Numbered from the stretch's first letter, positions 36,118 through 48,891 are shown. The stretch: DNA of 64,000 nt from Dendrophyllia cribrosa (GCA_024195265.1 JAJLRJ010000002.1:20856070-20920069); one strand, 5' to 3'. Program-made: numbers and translations. Notes: generated from the sequence alone by a model not told the origin.

Positions 36118-37105
36118 TATAGCGGAGCACTCGCCGGGCCGAAGGCCCGACTGCGCAGCCCCATACTCATAGAACCTAGCCCGTCATTTTTCATGGTCAT
36201 GGCTAGCGGAATGTTTCGCGGGCGCGTGTCTGCAACATGTGTGTCGCCCACACGCGCGGCTACACAGCCGTCAGCTCGGTAAACACTTTTTAAAAAAGTT
36301 GGATCTTTCGCAGTGTTAGGCGGAGCAGTAAAGTCGTTATTTTCCTGCATTTTTTCGCGCTTTGCTACTCAAGATAGGGATACTAATTAAGGGATACTCA
36401 GAAGCCGCTTTAGTGGAAAAAGAAGAGCTTTTAGGGATAAAATCTTGCTTCGAGGAACTTCATATTATCAACATGTTCAATGCAGGAGCAATGCGGGGAG
36501 ATGCCTTCATTGTTTTTTTTACGGATTTCAGAACCGAAGAAGCGGAGTTTTAACGAATTTCCAAGCAGTCCAGTGCTTTAAAGGTAAAATAAATCACATT
36601 TTTCGATGGGAATTTATGTTGATATCAATTTTTGATAGACTTTTCCTTTGTGTTATCTTAAGTTTTGAAGACCTGTTTATGAAACGTGCTCAAATTAAGT
36701 CGTGTTGTTATCTTGAATTTCATCGAGGACAGCTCTGCCTTGATGCGCTATAAATGGAACGTGTTTTACTTTTAAACATAAACTAATGAAGATTTGGATA
36801 AAATTTTTCGAAAGAAGATTGTGTTGTCCATTTTTATGTGCTTGTTCATTCATTACATAGATTGAAAAGCGATTTTATGTAAACAAAACAAGACTTAGAT
36901 TTTCTGTCTTCACTCGCGTCGCCTTATGCAAATATGTTTGTGTATTTTTGCAATTTTGATTTCCAAATCAGTTTCTCGGGCAATTTTTGACAAACAAAAA
37001 CTGTATTTTATTCGGAAGTTAGTCGTACCTGTTATTCTAGACAGAGAAAAGTTGTTTTTGTGAACTTTGTACAGTCTAAATGTACTGTGCAGACGGTCGG
37101 GTAAT
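36118..37105 (+). repeat. 1-kb dispersed repeat, copy 1, with small reading frame
   Basis: It matches 43703-44757 in order, from TATAGCGGAGC to AAATGTACTGTGCAGACGGT. A short frame at 36362-36553 (about 60 codons, containing EAALVEKEELL and TEEAEF) has a recognisable counterpart in the other copy. It may be the remnant of a coding segment of a mobile element. Function unknown. Confidence 0.8.
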
Positions 37106-37859
37106 ACTGTTTTTTGACAATTGCTAAAATTGAAAAATAGCCCGGTCGTCAATCTTAATTCTTGTGCTTCCGACCTTTCACCTTAGTTACGTTTCACCTT
37201 AGTTAAGCTTGTTCATAGTGCTACGCTGTTAGGCTCTGCCTATCTATATATATTATTGGTGAATTAAATTTCACGCATGTAAAACTGAGATGGGCTCTTT
37301 TGATGCAAACTGCAGTCAAAGCGTTAAGTTAAAAAAACACAGAAATGACTAACTGCGAATGATTCACTATATCTTCAAACACTTCTGATGAATTCAATTG
37401 GTATGAATGCGTTTAATTGCAATGTAAGCTAAGTTCTAATAAATCCCTGTAAAATTGCATACTATTCCGTGACAACACTAGGAAATTACAAAACACAATC
37501 ATCAGGAATTAATTTTTATCCTCAAAACGATTAACGGCGAACAATACACAATCTTCAGACTCTTCTAAATGACAATATGTAGCACAGAAAGATCATTCTC
37601 GCATTTCGTTGCATATAAATGCCTTTATATTATGAAATCCGTTTATATTGTTACTGGATCAGAGAAAACAGTTAAAAGTAATGTATTTTTTTTTTGCCGG
37701 CGACAAATTTAAACAGTCCATTTGTGTTTCGAGTATCGTTCCTGTTTAAAAGGAATTGGACGATTAGAGAAATTCAGTGACTTCTCGTCCATACGCCACT
37801 TTTTACTCGTGGCGAAGCACACGAGTTGTAAATCCGGCTTTGACTTTTTCTTGTTTTTT

Positions 37860-38290
37860 TTTTTTTCGTGTCACATTAGCGCATGCAAATTTATGCATGC
37901 ATATTTTAGTTTATGTCGACGACTATATGGCTTTCAGCCATGAAATGCATACCGCAGAATTTCTCCGTGTGTTGACAGTGACAAGCAAAGTAAAGAACTA
38001 CAGCGTACAATTGCACGTTTTCAAGACAACGCAAGGCGTTCATGGATGGATAGGACCGTTTGATATTGTGTTCGCCGCTTATTCCTGTGGGATTTTTGTT
38101 CCGGAAAGTTTTGTGTTTTATATAACTTGCAATTTGCTTAGCGATCGAGCTTTGAAGTGTCGGCTACTGAATGTAGTGAATGTAGTGTAGTCTTACTTTT
38201 AAACCCGTGAATACACGCAAGCATAATGCACGGGTTATCGGAAACGGTGACTAAATAAAATTCTCTCACTCACTCACTCGCTCCTCAATT
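37860..38290 (+). repeat. Possible retroelement 3' fragment with tandem tail
   Basis: An open stretch at 37777-38190 contains LVYVDDYMAFSHEMHT, resembling the YVDD catalytic loop of reverse transcriptases, but the rest of the domain is not recognisable. After the stop an AATAAAATTC is followed by a short CTCACTCACTCACTCG tail, as in non-LTR element ends. Both points are suggestive only. Confidence 0.35.
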
Positions 38291-38548
38291 CCATCAGCTG
38301 TAAACTTCGTGAGTATTAAATGCTTTGTTACGAATACGTTTCGTAACAAGAACAACGTGAATCCAGCGATACCAATAATTAATTTGATTTATACGAATAT
38401 AATAAAACAATAATAAGCTTAAAGATGTTTCGCATTTGGAGTTTTTAGTGCAACGTTAAAATCTATTTAAAAGGATTTTTCAACCGAGACACGCGTTTTG
38501 ATGCGTATCTACCTTAACATAATAAAATTTAGACCTTATCGACTAAGT

Positions 38549-38640
38549 GTTCTTCGATAGCGCAGTGGATAGATCTTTTGGCTTAGCCCCGGACGGCCCG
38601 AGTTCAAGTCACGCTCGAGACTTCTTTTTTCTTTTTTTTT
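38549..38640 (+). repeat. tRNA-like sequence with poly-T terminator (SINE head or tRNA pseudogene)
   Basis: A-box-like TAGCGCAGTGG and B-box-like GAGTTCAAGTC are 36-40 nt apart, and poly-T runs follow from 38625. The acceptor and T stems are imperfect, so a working tRNA is unlikely. Confidence 0.55.
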
Positions 38641-40150
38641 TTTGTCCTGTTTTTTTTTTCTTCGGACTGGACATTATGAAAGTGATGTTCTGTTTTTTTT
38701 TCCCGTTCGTCAAAAATCCTTACGTTTAATTTTTTTTAAAAAAAATATCGAACCGTGTCAGTGTGGAAACGTAAGCTTACGGCAATATTGCGTTTAATAC
38801 GCGTTCGCGGTTGGCTCTTAGGAGCCTTTGATTAGACATAATTTTAAGCTTCCGTTTCTCCGTAAAAGCACTCAAAACACCCGGGAAACAATGCTGCAAT
38901 AATTTAAAAACGCCACGAGTTCAAGCTGTGTACAGCTTCTTGTTAACTTTAAATTCTTCGGTATGTTCAAATTGAGCGCCAAGATAATTATTTTAGAACT
39001 TGAAATAATGAAATCGTAAATACGAGTAATGTCTTCTAACTGAAGAAATTATGTGCCACTACAAAGATGTCGATATTTCACAGAACACGAAAATAAACCT
39101 TGGTTTTGCCGCGCATTGAATAAAATATGTTTATTCTGTGGCGAAAGAGAACTTGATTCAAATAATACTAGCAATCTTATGACATGAATTAAATGTAACT
39201 GACACATATAATGCCTCTTTCGAGCTTCTCGCGTGCATCGACAAAATTATATCCCCTATATATTGCACCCACAATCGAGACTTCTATAATTCTTTAAATT
39301 ACAAACAACTTTGCTCCCAAAGAAACGGTTCCTTGCGTTGTTCATGTCATTCGTGAAAACAATCTCAAATATTTTTTACGCCACATTTTACTTTCAGCAA
39401 TTCAGCATGTTACCTACCAAACAAAACTTAGCAGTTTTGTTGGGGCGCGCGATGCTAAATTCGCGCGCGCCAACAAAACCACCAACTTCGCAGGCTAACA
39501 AAAAATAATTCAAGCACTCCAATTCACGATTAGCGAGCCTCATTAGAGATCAATGCACAAATATCATTTCTTTGCGATGAACTGTTCTTTCTCAAGGTTT
39601 CAGCTCTGCTTGAATCCTTACCTTTTAACTGGCTATAAATAAAAAGGTTGCACTCAGACACAACAAGTTTGTTTCAGTAGTTTTAATGTGACATTAACCC
39701 AGTTCACGTTCAAGCGAGACGTGAATCAGTAAATATCTGAAATATGTATGGAACTGTATGCTTTGCTTATTACAATGCTAGGGCGGCCCAACTCTTGGCC
39801 ACGTACAATAAGACTACTTGGCGAAAAGCAGCCTTAACCACTTTGAACAACTGATCCGACACATCTGCTCACACTTCACTCGTCTTTTTGTCTTGCCTTG
39901 TTTGTTTTTCTGGCATAAATTTAGGGCCCTATGAGAAGGTTTTATTTCTAAATCTCGCTCGAAAATAGTGAAACTGTCCGAAAACTTTGAAACGACAAAT
40001 CTCGAAGATCCCAACTGGATTAACCATAGCTTTATATAAAAAAGGTTTGATTGTGCTAAAGAAACAGAGGAGGGTAAAGGAAAAGGCGCAATCTGAATAA
40101 ATTGTGATTACTTAATATGTATTTTGTTTTCTTTATTATATTTAGATCGG
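38641..40150. other. Stretch with no recognisable gene
   Basis: Contains a piece at 39230-39330 related to 4620-4715 and short featureless frames. Confidence 0.5.
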
Positions 40151-40255
40151 CTTCGTCACAAATCTGCACTAAGCGATTTCACGAATTGATTTTATTGACG
40201 TTTAATGCTTGGACTACAATGACATGTGCTTTAAACTATTTCTATTTATTTGCAG

Positions 40256-41811
40256 ATGCGGTCTTCCATTTCTTATCGTCCTATGTATCGTAATGCAGTG
40301 GAACACGGCTCATATTTATGGTTGTTGCAACTGCGAGGGAAATATAGTAAGAATTCCGTATTTTCATTTCATTTTCATATTTCCTTTTATAATAACACAT
40401 TAACTAGTTAGAGTCCATAACAATTTTGCTACTTACCAAGACTCCGAGTTTCTGACCATTGAAAATTGGTCAATTTTTTTCAAGTTGCAATTCATTTCCA
40501 TCCTGGCCATCCACTTACTAAGGCCACTTGCTAATAGCTATAGTTTCGGTGCACTGGTAGAGTGCTGTTAAGCAAAACAGATTAAAAGGGTGCGTTAGAT
40601 ACATTTATTAGCAGCTGAAGTCCTTCAATAATGTTAAAAATCCTAAAGTACATAAAATATATTAGTTTATACCAAAACAGTCGATAGCATTGTTGACGCG
40701 CACTGATTGGTTACTGAAACTCGGTATAGCAAGTGCTATTCACTTCCAAGCAAGAGAACTGAATTGTAATCGCTGACAGGAATAAATGAGTTTAAAATCA
40801 TCATGTTTGTGCTATATTTTCCTCTCACTGTTTTATATCAATATACAGCTATTTCAATTAACGTTGTCGGATGAAAGCTCAAAGCCAAGACCGCAAGGTA
40901 GTATGGGTAGTTGTAAATTGCCATTGCATACGAATCCCATACTACCTTGCGGTCTTGGCTATTCGCCTCAGTGTCGGTGGCCAGTGGTGGATATTTACTT
41001 TGCCGCTTCGAGGCTCGGTAAATATCCACCACTTGCCACCTCCACTTCGGTGAATGGTTGTTAACTAGCTATATTGATCTATAAATTCTTTTTTTGTTAG
41101 TTTCCTAGTGACTGCTACAGTCTGGCGCCGAACTCAGTGAGTGGGGTGTACAAGATACAGCCCCTGCCAAACATTGAACCCATTGAGGTGTACTGTGAGA
41201 TGGCAATCCATGGCGGTGGTTTCACCTTTCTCCCCCGCAGCCTCACTAGAAGACCACATGCGGAGCTGATTGTCAGAGCACTATTCCGAGACAAGAAAAA
41301 TGTTCTGTTGAAGTTGCAGAAAAAGGCTGACCGCAGCGAGTCATATACTCTGACCCAGCCTCATCCATCTTTCACCAACACAGATTTTGGGGTTCTGGTC
41401 AACAGCTTCTCCGGTTACACTACACCGAAGAACGCCTTCATGAACGAGTACATTTTCCTCGGCATCATTCCAGCATCAGCTGCGCGAGCTAAGAGTTTTC
41501 AAGGCTTCAAATCTAACGGGCACACGATCCAGTTTAAAAACTGTGACGCAAATCCCAACAGCTTGTTTGCGTTCATGCCAAACCACAATATGCAAACCCC
41601 CAGTGGCTATCATCCGAACCTGGTTTACGAGAGCACCGGTGTCGCCGTGAACTGGCGTTCCAAGGCCATTCCCATCACCCATCCTGATCGCATGATGCCA
41701 AACGAGTTTTTCTTTCAAACAGAGCTGCATTTTGGGGGCTGCGGCTGCTACACTTCCAGCAACCGCTGGACCAAGTACGGCTTCCACGCCACTGCCATTG
41801 GAGTTCGCTAA
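40256..41811 (+). CDS. Secreted fibrinogen-domain-like protein, copy 2 (signal exon frameshifted)
   Basis: Exon 1 is 40256-40346, intron 40347-41100 (GTAAGA...TTGTTAG) and exon 2 41101-41811, which is 711 nt and ends in TAA. Exon 2 is fully open: FPSDCYSLAPNSVSGVYKIQ, then VYCEM and GGGFTF as at the start of fibrinogen-type domains, then a family-specific body and a C-terminal FGGCGCYTSSNRW. Exon 1 lacks 2 nt in a T run compared with copy 3, so the ATG used by copy 3 is out of frame here. An upstream in-frame ATG (40209 or 40224) would restore a hydrophobic leader, but only if transcription includes the sequence before the TTTGCAG acceptor-like site. The gene is therefore either a recent pseudogene or uses a changed first exon. 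The product would be extracellular; its role is unknown. Confidence 0.75.
40883..40960. mobile_element. Nested perfect hairpin in intron of gene copy 2
   Basis: Perfect 25-nt arms (AGCCAAGACCGCAAGGTAGT at the start) are separated by 28 nt. It is not seen in copies 1 and 3 and directly abuts the older intronic MITE. Confidence 0.85.
40961..41065. mobile_element. Palindromic MITE in intron of gene copy 2
   Basis: Same element as 18300-18425 and about 50508-50640, at the same place in the intron, in the orientation expected from the gene's strand. Confidence 0.8.
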
Positions 41812-42164
41812 AAACTCGACTTTTCACTTCCCGCCTGTAGATCGCGCATTCATTTCAACGTACAATAGCTTACTAACTTTTTGTTTCGATGTTTTGCGTA
41901 CCTTCAACTGAACTTAACACTGATTAAACTTCCTTGTATTTTTTTTAATGGACTGGATAAATAATGTAGCGAATCAAATAGTTTTCAGGAACATCGGCTG
42001 GTTTAAATTACATGTAACTTTATTTGCATTATGTGCCATATCAAGTTTTTCATGAGTTAAACTTTTGTGAAACAAAAACAAGCGGAGTATTAGTGTTAGT
42101 TGTAACTCACCAAAATAGGCGGGAACAAAAAAATAAAAATATCGTTGTTAACACATTCAACCCG

Positions 42165-42407
42165 TTTACTTCTTAAGCCCTGGCCAAACGGCAACGCAAG
42201 TCAGCGCTGATTGAAAAAAGGGCAACTTGCGCTGGCTCAACGAACCGGAGTCGCAAGTTGACTCGCAAGTACACTCAAGTTTGGTCGGCCTTAAGGACCT
42301 TAAGTCCCACGCATTCATGCTTGTAATTGGCCGCTTGACTTGGGTTTACTTTCGACTACTTACGTTTGGTAGCCAGACGGTGAAAAACTTGCGCCTACTT
42401 GCAGACG
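42165..42407 (+). repeat. Short dispersed repeat 3' of gene copy 2
   Basis: Reverse complement of 16780-16990 and related to 49060-49410. It is interrupted at its right end by the SINE-like copy that follows. Confidence 0.75.
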
Positions 42408-42688
42408 AGAGTCAAAAGATATTCTGCATTCAAACTTGATAGTACTGAAACAGATATGCTTTATTCGTGTCACATTTCTATGGCTCTCAATTGCAAATAC
42501 ATATAGAGATATGTTGCTGTTACAGGTGACAATACTGTCATACATTAACCACAGGTCAGGTTCCTGAAAAGAAAAATATTGTTCCCACACCGACAAATGA
42601 TTCTGCGCCGCGGCGATGCAGAGAGCACCATACTTAATAACCACTAGACCACGTTGAACACACACACGGTTTTTAAAAAAAAGTGAGT
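42408..42688 (-). repeat. SINE-like repeat, copy A
   Basis: Reverse complement of 55416-55710 over the blocks ACCGTGTGTGTG, AACGTGGTCTAGTGGTTA (A-box-like), TTGTCGGTGTGGGAACAATA and TTTCAGTACTATCAAGTTTG. It ends at CTTTTGACTCT. A pol III A-box-like word is present but no clear B box. Confidence 0.75.
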
Positions 42689-42714
42689 TATATAACTGAA
42701 TAATTTAATAATAG

Positions 42715-43370
42715 GCCTTGGCTTATGGACTATTAGTTGATAAGGTAAATAAGTCACCGAAAAGAGATTCAAAAGATGTTCTGAGCGCTAGCCCTTCGTC
42801 ACAGAGCGATTGCAACTGTTCCCCTATTTTTACTCCTGGTTGAAGACAGATAATATGGAGCAAAGTTTCTGACAACGGTCGCTAGATAAGTGCAGAAAAG
42901 AAACAACATTTGTCATCTTACTAAGGGAGAATTGAACTTCAAAAACGAGCGCAGTCACTCTAACTCCTCTGTATCAGGTGAAAGGGAAGTGGCAGTCAAA
43001 CTTTCTTAATTAAAGAATAATTTAATTAAATGCATTGTTTGGTCAGCCTTTTTGTTTCATTATTAAACTGTGATTAGACATTGATTAGTTTAAACACCTT
43101 TGTCAACACCGTAATTAGAGAAATATTTTGAGCTGTACAACCGAGCGTGAGGTGTAAGAGTACGGAACTAGTTGTGCCCTAAGAGTACGAGTCCATTGCA
43201 GATATGAGAAAATACTTAAAATGGTTACATCAAGGGCGATTATTCTTGCTATCAGTTTCGAATTCACTAGGAATTTAACACCGAGCGCAGCAGGTCAAAG
43301 AGTAGTTCACGGGGCTGGGATTTTCCCCTTTTTTGCTGCGAGCGCGGAATGCTCGTTGGTACTACTCCTG
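42715..43370 (+). repeat. Retroelement-associated repeat, copy C
   Basis: It matches 53935-54370 (GCTAGCCCTTCGTC and TAGTTTAAACACCTTTGTCA blocks) and then 55165-55400 (GAGTACGAGTCCATTGCAGA to GCTCGTTGGTACTA). The intervening 54380-55160 of the other copy is missing here. Confidence 0.8.
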
Positions 43371-43702
43371 TTGTTCCGTTTTCGGTTAAACTAGGTTTCT
43401 CCACGCCTAAGGCCTCGCACACTGCGTGTCCTCCATGCCAGTTGAACAGAATGACCTTCGAGGCCTCCTGTGAGTGCACGACAGTATTGGTTGAGTTTAT
43501 AGTTTTTGCTTCGGCTCTATTGTTTTGCGCGGTTGTGATGGTATTGTAAGGGTATTTTAGACGAGAGAAACTATTTTGGCCATGTTGAATTATCAGTTTA
43601 GTGATAATAATGGTCATCATTGTCATTCGTGTGACTTTAATACCAAGTCAACCACAATTACTTTAAAAAATGTTGACAAGTAACTATTTTTTTCTTTAAT
43701 TA

Positions 43703-44757
43703 TAGCGGAGCTCTCGCAGGCTGAAGGCCCGATCGCGTAGCTCCATACTCATAGAATCTTTGCCCTTCATTTTTCATGGTCATGGCTAGCGGAATGTTTC
43801 GCAGGCGCGTCGGTCCGTGTGCCGCCGTTGGGCAGGGCTAGCTCCCGGGCGCGTATGACGTCACGCAACATCCGAGATCTTGGCAATTTTGAAAGCAAAG
43901 CGAGGCTTTGTTTATCGCGAGGCTACACGGCCGAATGTCACGTCAGCTCGGTAAACACTCTAATGTTTTGCTGTGTTTAGCGGAGAAGGTCCTTTCAAAT
44001 TACAGTCGTTATTTCCCTGCATTTTTTCGCGGTTCGCTACTCAAGACAGGGATGCTAATTAAGGGAATCTCGGAAGCCGCTATAGTGGAAAAAGAAGAGC
44101 TTTCAAGGGATAAAATCTTGCTTCGAGAAACTTCGTACGTTTTTATCAATGCGGCAGCAATGCGGGGGAAATGTTTCTTACTTCGGATTTCAGAACTGAA
44201 CTCCGAAGAAGCGCAGATGTAAAGAATTTCCAGAGACTTTAAGGTAAAACAAATTACATTTTTAGATGGGAATTTATGTTGATATCAATCTGTGATTGAC
44301 TTTTTCTTTGTGTTGTTGTTAGTTTTGGAGAATTGTCAATAAAACGTGCTCAAATTCAATCGTTTCATGATTTCTTTCATCGAAGACAGCTCGGCCTCGA
44401 TGCGCTACAAATGGTTCGCGTTTTGCTTTTAAACATAAACTTATGGAGATTTGAATAAAATGTTTCGAAAGAAGAGTGTGTTATCCATTTTTTTGTGTTT
44501 GTTCATTCATTACATAGGTTGAAAAGCGATTTTATGTAAACAAAACAAGACTTGGATTTTATAGTTCTAACTTCACTCGCGTGGCCTTATGCAATTTTTT
44601 TGCAATTTTGATTTCCAAATCAGTTTCTCGGGCAATTTTTTATAAGCAACAGGTGTATTTTATTCGGAAATTAGTCGTACTAGTTATTCTAGACGGAGAG
44701 AAAGTTGTTTTTATGAACTTTTGTACGGTCTAAATGTACTGTGCAGACGGTTTCGTA
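43703..44757 (+). repeat. 1-kb dispersed repeat, copy 2, with small reading frame
   Basis: Partner of 36118-37105. The frame at 43908-44222 (104 codons) contains LIKGISEAAIVEKEEL, conserved with copy 1, while flanking codons have drifted. Confidence 0.8.
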
Positions 44758-45840
44758 ATTCGGAGATAAAGGAAAACCTTTCAAGTCAAAAGATGGACGG
44801 CTTCATTTGACTGCGCACGTCACAAAAAAACAAAGAGCAAATTTTATTGGCTTTCAAAAATAGTGTGATCGGTCCTCGATTCGGCGTGAACTTGCGTGGC
44901 TCTTAAATGAAAACTATGTAAAGGTCTGTAAACGAATTAATTTTTTCTTCCATGTGTTCGATAGGACGACGGAAACCTGATACAAGGTAGTTTTCATTGA
45001 AAAAATTCTTAGTTACTGGCGAAGACAACTGAGGAAAAGAAGAATGAAAACGCGGCCGGCGATAAAATTTCCAAAACAAACGTGTTTGTCAAACTGAAAC
45101 TGGAAAATGTGGCTGTGGCAGCATTTCGGTCTGCAGCGGTGAACGAAGAAACTCTCAAACTTCAAAGAGGATACTCAAAATATCTCCTCATCAAATACTG
45201 CAAGCTGTTTTTGGCTTTTCGATGTGCATTAGTGGCTTCATGCCACAACGTGAGCTGCAGCAAGAGCTGAGCGTATTTGCGAATACGCAAAAACTGTTTT
45301 CGGGGAATCCACTGCAAGGACAAAAATTTCGCTGAGTAATCAAAGTACACTTTTAGCGTAATTCTGTAGCCTCAAGTTTGTTCTTCTTAGAGCCACTGCC
45401 ACAAGCGATAACTCTGAACTTAAGTTTTATATAACTAGACAAGAACTTGATCAAACTAAGCTAGCTTAAGCTTATATGATACAGTTTACCGATGGAAGCC
45501 GTTTCAAGTTGTTTTGCAGCTTTATGTTTTTCGTAGAGAAGTTTTCTTTTCTACGCTCGAGACTGTGCAGGATTTTTTTTTTTTGCCATGATTTGCTTGC
45601 ATGATATTTTTTTTTGCGAGTCTAATATTATGTTTTAATGCCTGACACATACACGTGTTAGGAATACTAGAAAGGCCATACTAGAGACAGGAATACTATA
45701 GCAAGTCAGATCTGATGTAACAGCAGCTTGATAGCATGAAACCTGGCCGCGGTGTTGTAACTGCCCCTACAATTTTCTTTACACCAGCCCCTGTTGATGT
45801 CGCTTCCACAGCCCATCGTAGTACACCCAACCATCTTCCA
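44758..45840. other. Stretch with no recognisable gene
   Basis: Short reading frames only, with T-rich stretches near 45570 and 45610. Confidence 0.5.
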
Positions 45841-45843
45841 ATA

Positions 45844-46692
45844 CAGTGGCGGCGCCGGAAATATAAGGTTGGTGGGGCGAATCTCCTGTGCCGAGCGCCG
45901 AAGGCGCGAGCTTCTAGGGGGGTCCGGGGGCATGCTCCCCCGGGAAATTTTTGAAATGAAACTCTCTGAAATGCTATTTCCAGCGTTCCTGAGACCGGAG
46001 AAACAGTTTCCAAGGCTAGCTTTGAGTTCAGTTTAATTCTCATGAAAAGTACATGTACACGAAACACTTTCTGAAACTTGGGTGTAACTCCATTTTGGTT
46101 GTTTGTTCAAAGTAAATTCGACTGTCACTCGAATATTCTCTGTCAATTCTTTTCAGTATAGGAAGGCTTTGGAAACGAATTTTCCAAAGCGATTTTCTCT
46201 GTCATTAGAGGCAGAAAGAAACTGATTTCCAATATCAGCCATGTTCAATTTGTCAGTTAATGCAATGTCTGGATAATGCAATGATTTAATCTTTCTTGTG
46301 ACATAGTTTGTTCGTAGATATGTCTTGAGCCTTCTTAGGGCAGAGGCCGAGCGCTAACTCACAGCATTGATGGATTTGTTTGATGGATTTGTCGGTAGCT
46401 GGAGTCCGATAGCTGACGTCCGAGTAACTCAAGGGGTATTGCCTGAATGCTTGGTTCACAATATCCAATCTCCAGTCTAAAGTCAGTCACAATATCTCCG
46501 ATGCTAAAATTGTAGGCTTTTGATTAATTAACGGAATATTTATTTTGCAAACTCTAATGCATTAAAGCGCCCCGCCATCAGATCTGGTCAAAGGATGTTG
46601 CTACACTATTCATCTCCGCCCACCGCCATTTTGAGCTGTCGAAAGTTGGTGGGACAAATGCCCCACCTGCCCCACCGGTAGCGCCGCCCCTG
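45844..46692. mobile_element. hAT-like non-autonomous element, ~850 bp
   Basis: It begins CAGTGGCGGCGCC and ends GGTAGCGCCGCCCCTG, an imperfect inverted pair of the CAG-type common in hAT MITEs. No clean 8-bp flanking duplication is seen. The two overlapping frames at 45696-46067 are GC-rich by-products of the end sequence. Confidence 0.6.
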
Positions 46693-46989
46693 CAATTACA
46701 AGCTTGTTGTACAACACATAAACAAAGTATTTCTCATCCATTGAGATATACATGTACCTACAATGCCACTGTACAACTATAAAAGAGCCATTCCTTGTGT
46801 CAGAAAATATCTCACATGCTTATGAAATCAGCTAAAAAGCCTACAAAGAAACACAACTTACATCGGGTCAAAAATAAACCATTGTTATTGGCTAAACTAA
46901 ACAAGCCAATGAAAAGATAAAACATTTGATCCTCCCCAAGTGCATATAAGTCGCTAACATTCTACAACGTCAGTGTGATTTATTTGTGT

Positions 46990-47185
46990 TCTGACCATCT
47001 GCTTCTGGATATAAAATATTGTTCTAAAAATATAAAGCTTTGCAGGAATTTTTTTTCCTGGGGTTTTTGTTTTGCACGATATTTTTTTTGCAGTTCAAGG
47101 CCGTGCTCGAATTTTTTTTTGGTATTTGCCCAACCCCCCCCCCCCCCCCCCCCCCCCCTCAAAAATCTAATGGTCCGTCCCTTAC
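46990..47185 (-). repeat. Solo end of a poly-G/poly-C element
   Basis: A run of 27 or more C residues (47132-47158) is followed by TCTAATGGTCCGTCCCTTA. GTGCTCGAATTTTTTTTT and TTTTGCACGATATTTTTTTT blocks precede it. It matches the ends of 56653-58750. Confidence 0.75.
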
Positions 47186-47189
47186 AAAG

Positions 47190-48890
47190 AAAGGTACTCT
47201 TTTTTCAATGCTGAATTAAATTGTTAAAGTTAAACGAATTTGCCAAGTTACTCGAGTTTTTACAACTTACAGCCTAAAAGCTAAATACCAAAACAATAAA
47301 CATGTAAGCTTTATATCGATTTATACTCAAGAAAATTGTCAATGCATTTTGAATCGCGGCTAATCAGTTTTTTGCTAAAGTTATAGCTAATTTCATTGAA
47401 GGGAGTTTTTGTAACCTGATATGTTAACCCATTTAGCTCCATACGTTTTCTCTGGATAATTTTTAATGTAGAAAACAACTTTTGTTAGCGCTAGACCGAT
47501 GCGCGCTGGACTCTCAAATTTTGCGGTCCGTACTGTAAATTACGGACCGGAAAATTGACTAATCATAGCGCGCTTACTAACTGAGAGATATAATAATGAG
47601 ATATATACCAGAGCTCGTAAAGGTAAATGGGGGGTTGGAGAAATCGTGATTAAAAATGCATGAAGTGACAAGGAAAAACACTGTAAGTAAATAGAAAAAA
47701 TGCATTAAATATATTGAGTAGATAAGAAAGAAGTGTACGGTATGATAGTACAACGTAATCACCCAACCATTCGGGTGGTGGCGCAAATTTATAGGAAAAA
47801 CAATGGCGCGGATGTACACCAAAAGAACTTGAATAACGTAGCAGTCAAGCAAGTTCAATCATTGTTTACTAACTTGGTGATAGCAAAACCGGTCATGCTG
47901 GTTGTACATGTGATTCTCTGGTGAATCTGATTTTATTCTGGTTTGTTGTGATTGAATCAGGGAATAGTGAAATGGGATTAAAGATAATCAAACCTACCCT
48001 TTGTAACAAATATCAACGTCATGGATTAAACGTCAGCTGAAGTATTACCTTCATCATTGCTCCGTTTTAAATTTAAACCGAATAAAAAAGACCCGATACG
48101 TGAGAAAAAGACTACAAATTGCGTAAACGGTTAAGCGTCAACAAAATCAATTTTGTCACTGCATTTATACCTATTTTATTGTTGACATCAAGCGAATAAA
48201 ACATTAAACACAAGTACCAGAAGTACTCGCTGCCTTTAATAGTGTTTTTAAAGCAGAATGATGCCTTGCGTCCATCAAACTTTAAAACTATTACGGTAAG
48301 AAATGTATGAAAAAATTAACGGCGTTAACTCATTTCTGACTAAGTACAAACTCATAACATTTAGCGAAGACCTAATCATTTGAATTCGCAGTAACTTCAA
48401 CTCCTATGGGAATGTATGGTTAAAGGATAACTGCAGTCAGTTTGGAAACAATCACACATTGAATATCCTATGGGACATGCCAGCCGAGAGTTGCTCACTT
48501 AAATGCTCTGAGTTGCTTTCAGTGACTTACATTGAGCTACCCCAGAGTTTGCGTTTAGTTGCGTTTAGAGTTTGCGTTTAGGTCATTTCATTCATTACCT
48601 ATGTCGTAACCGACTTGAAAAGGTTTCCAATTTCACCGGAACTAATGCTTTTTTTTTTTAGCCCGAGTACGAATTTACGTTGTCTCGCATATAAAATTTT
48701 GTTTTAAGCGTAGGAAGTTAAATGGAAGTAAAAAAAAAACGTTGTTGGTTGCTCGCGTTTTTGACTGGATGATAAGCAGTAATAAATAACGAACACTTGC
48801 CTTTTTGAATTTCTCTTTCGCTTCCCGCCCTCGTAGAGATCCCCCTTCCCCATTTCTACTCCCGTTCTCCTACCGCCCCCTGTTCAGCAG
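47190..48890. other. Stretch with no recognisable gene
   Basis: AT-rich; no coding or ordered repeat signal. Confidence 0.5.
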
Positions 48891-48891
48891 T

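Noticed and set aside
45696..46067. 123-codon GC-rich frame at a hAT-like end
   Set aside because: It overlaps the element terminus with three other frames on both strands; no protein features.
46975..47214. Frames with poly-Pro or poly-Gly runs
   Set aside because: Products of the poly-C tract; the same applies to the poly-Gly frame at 56673-56864.
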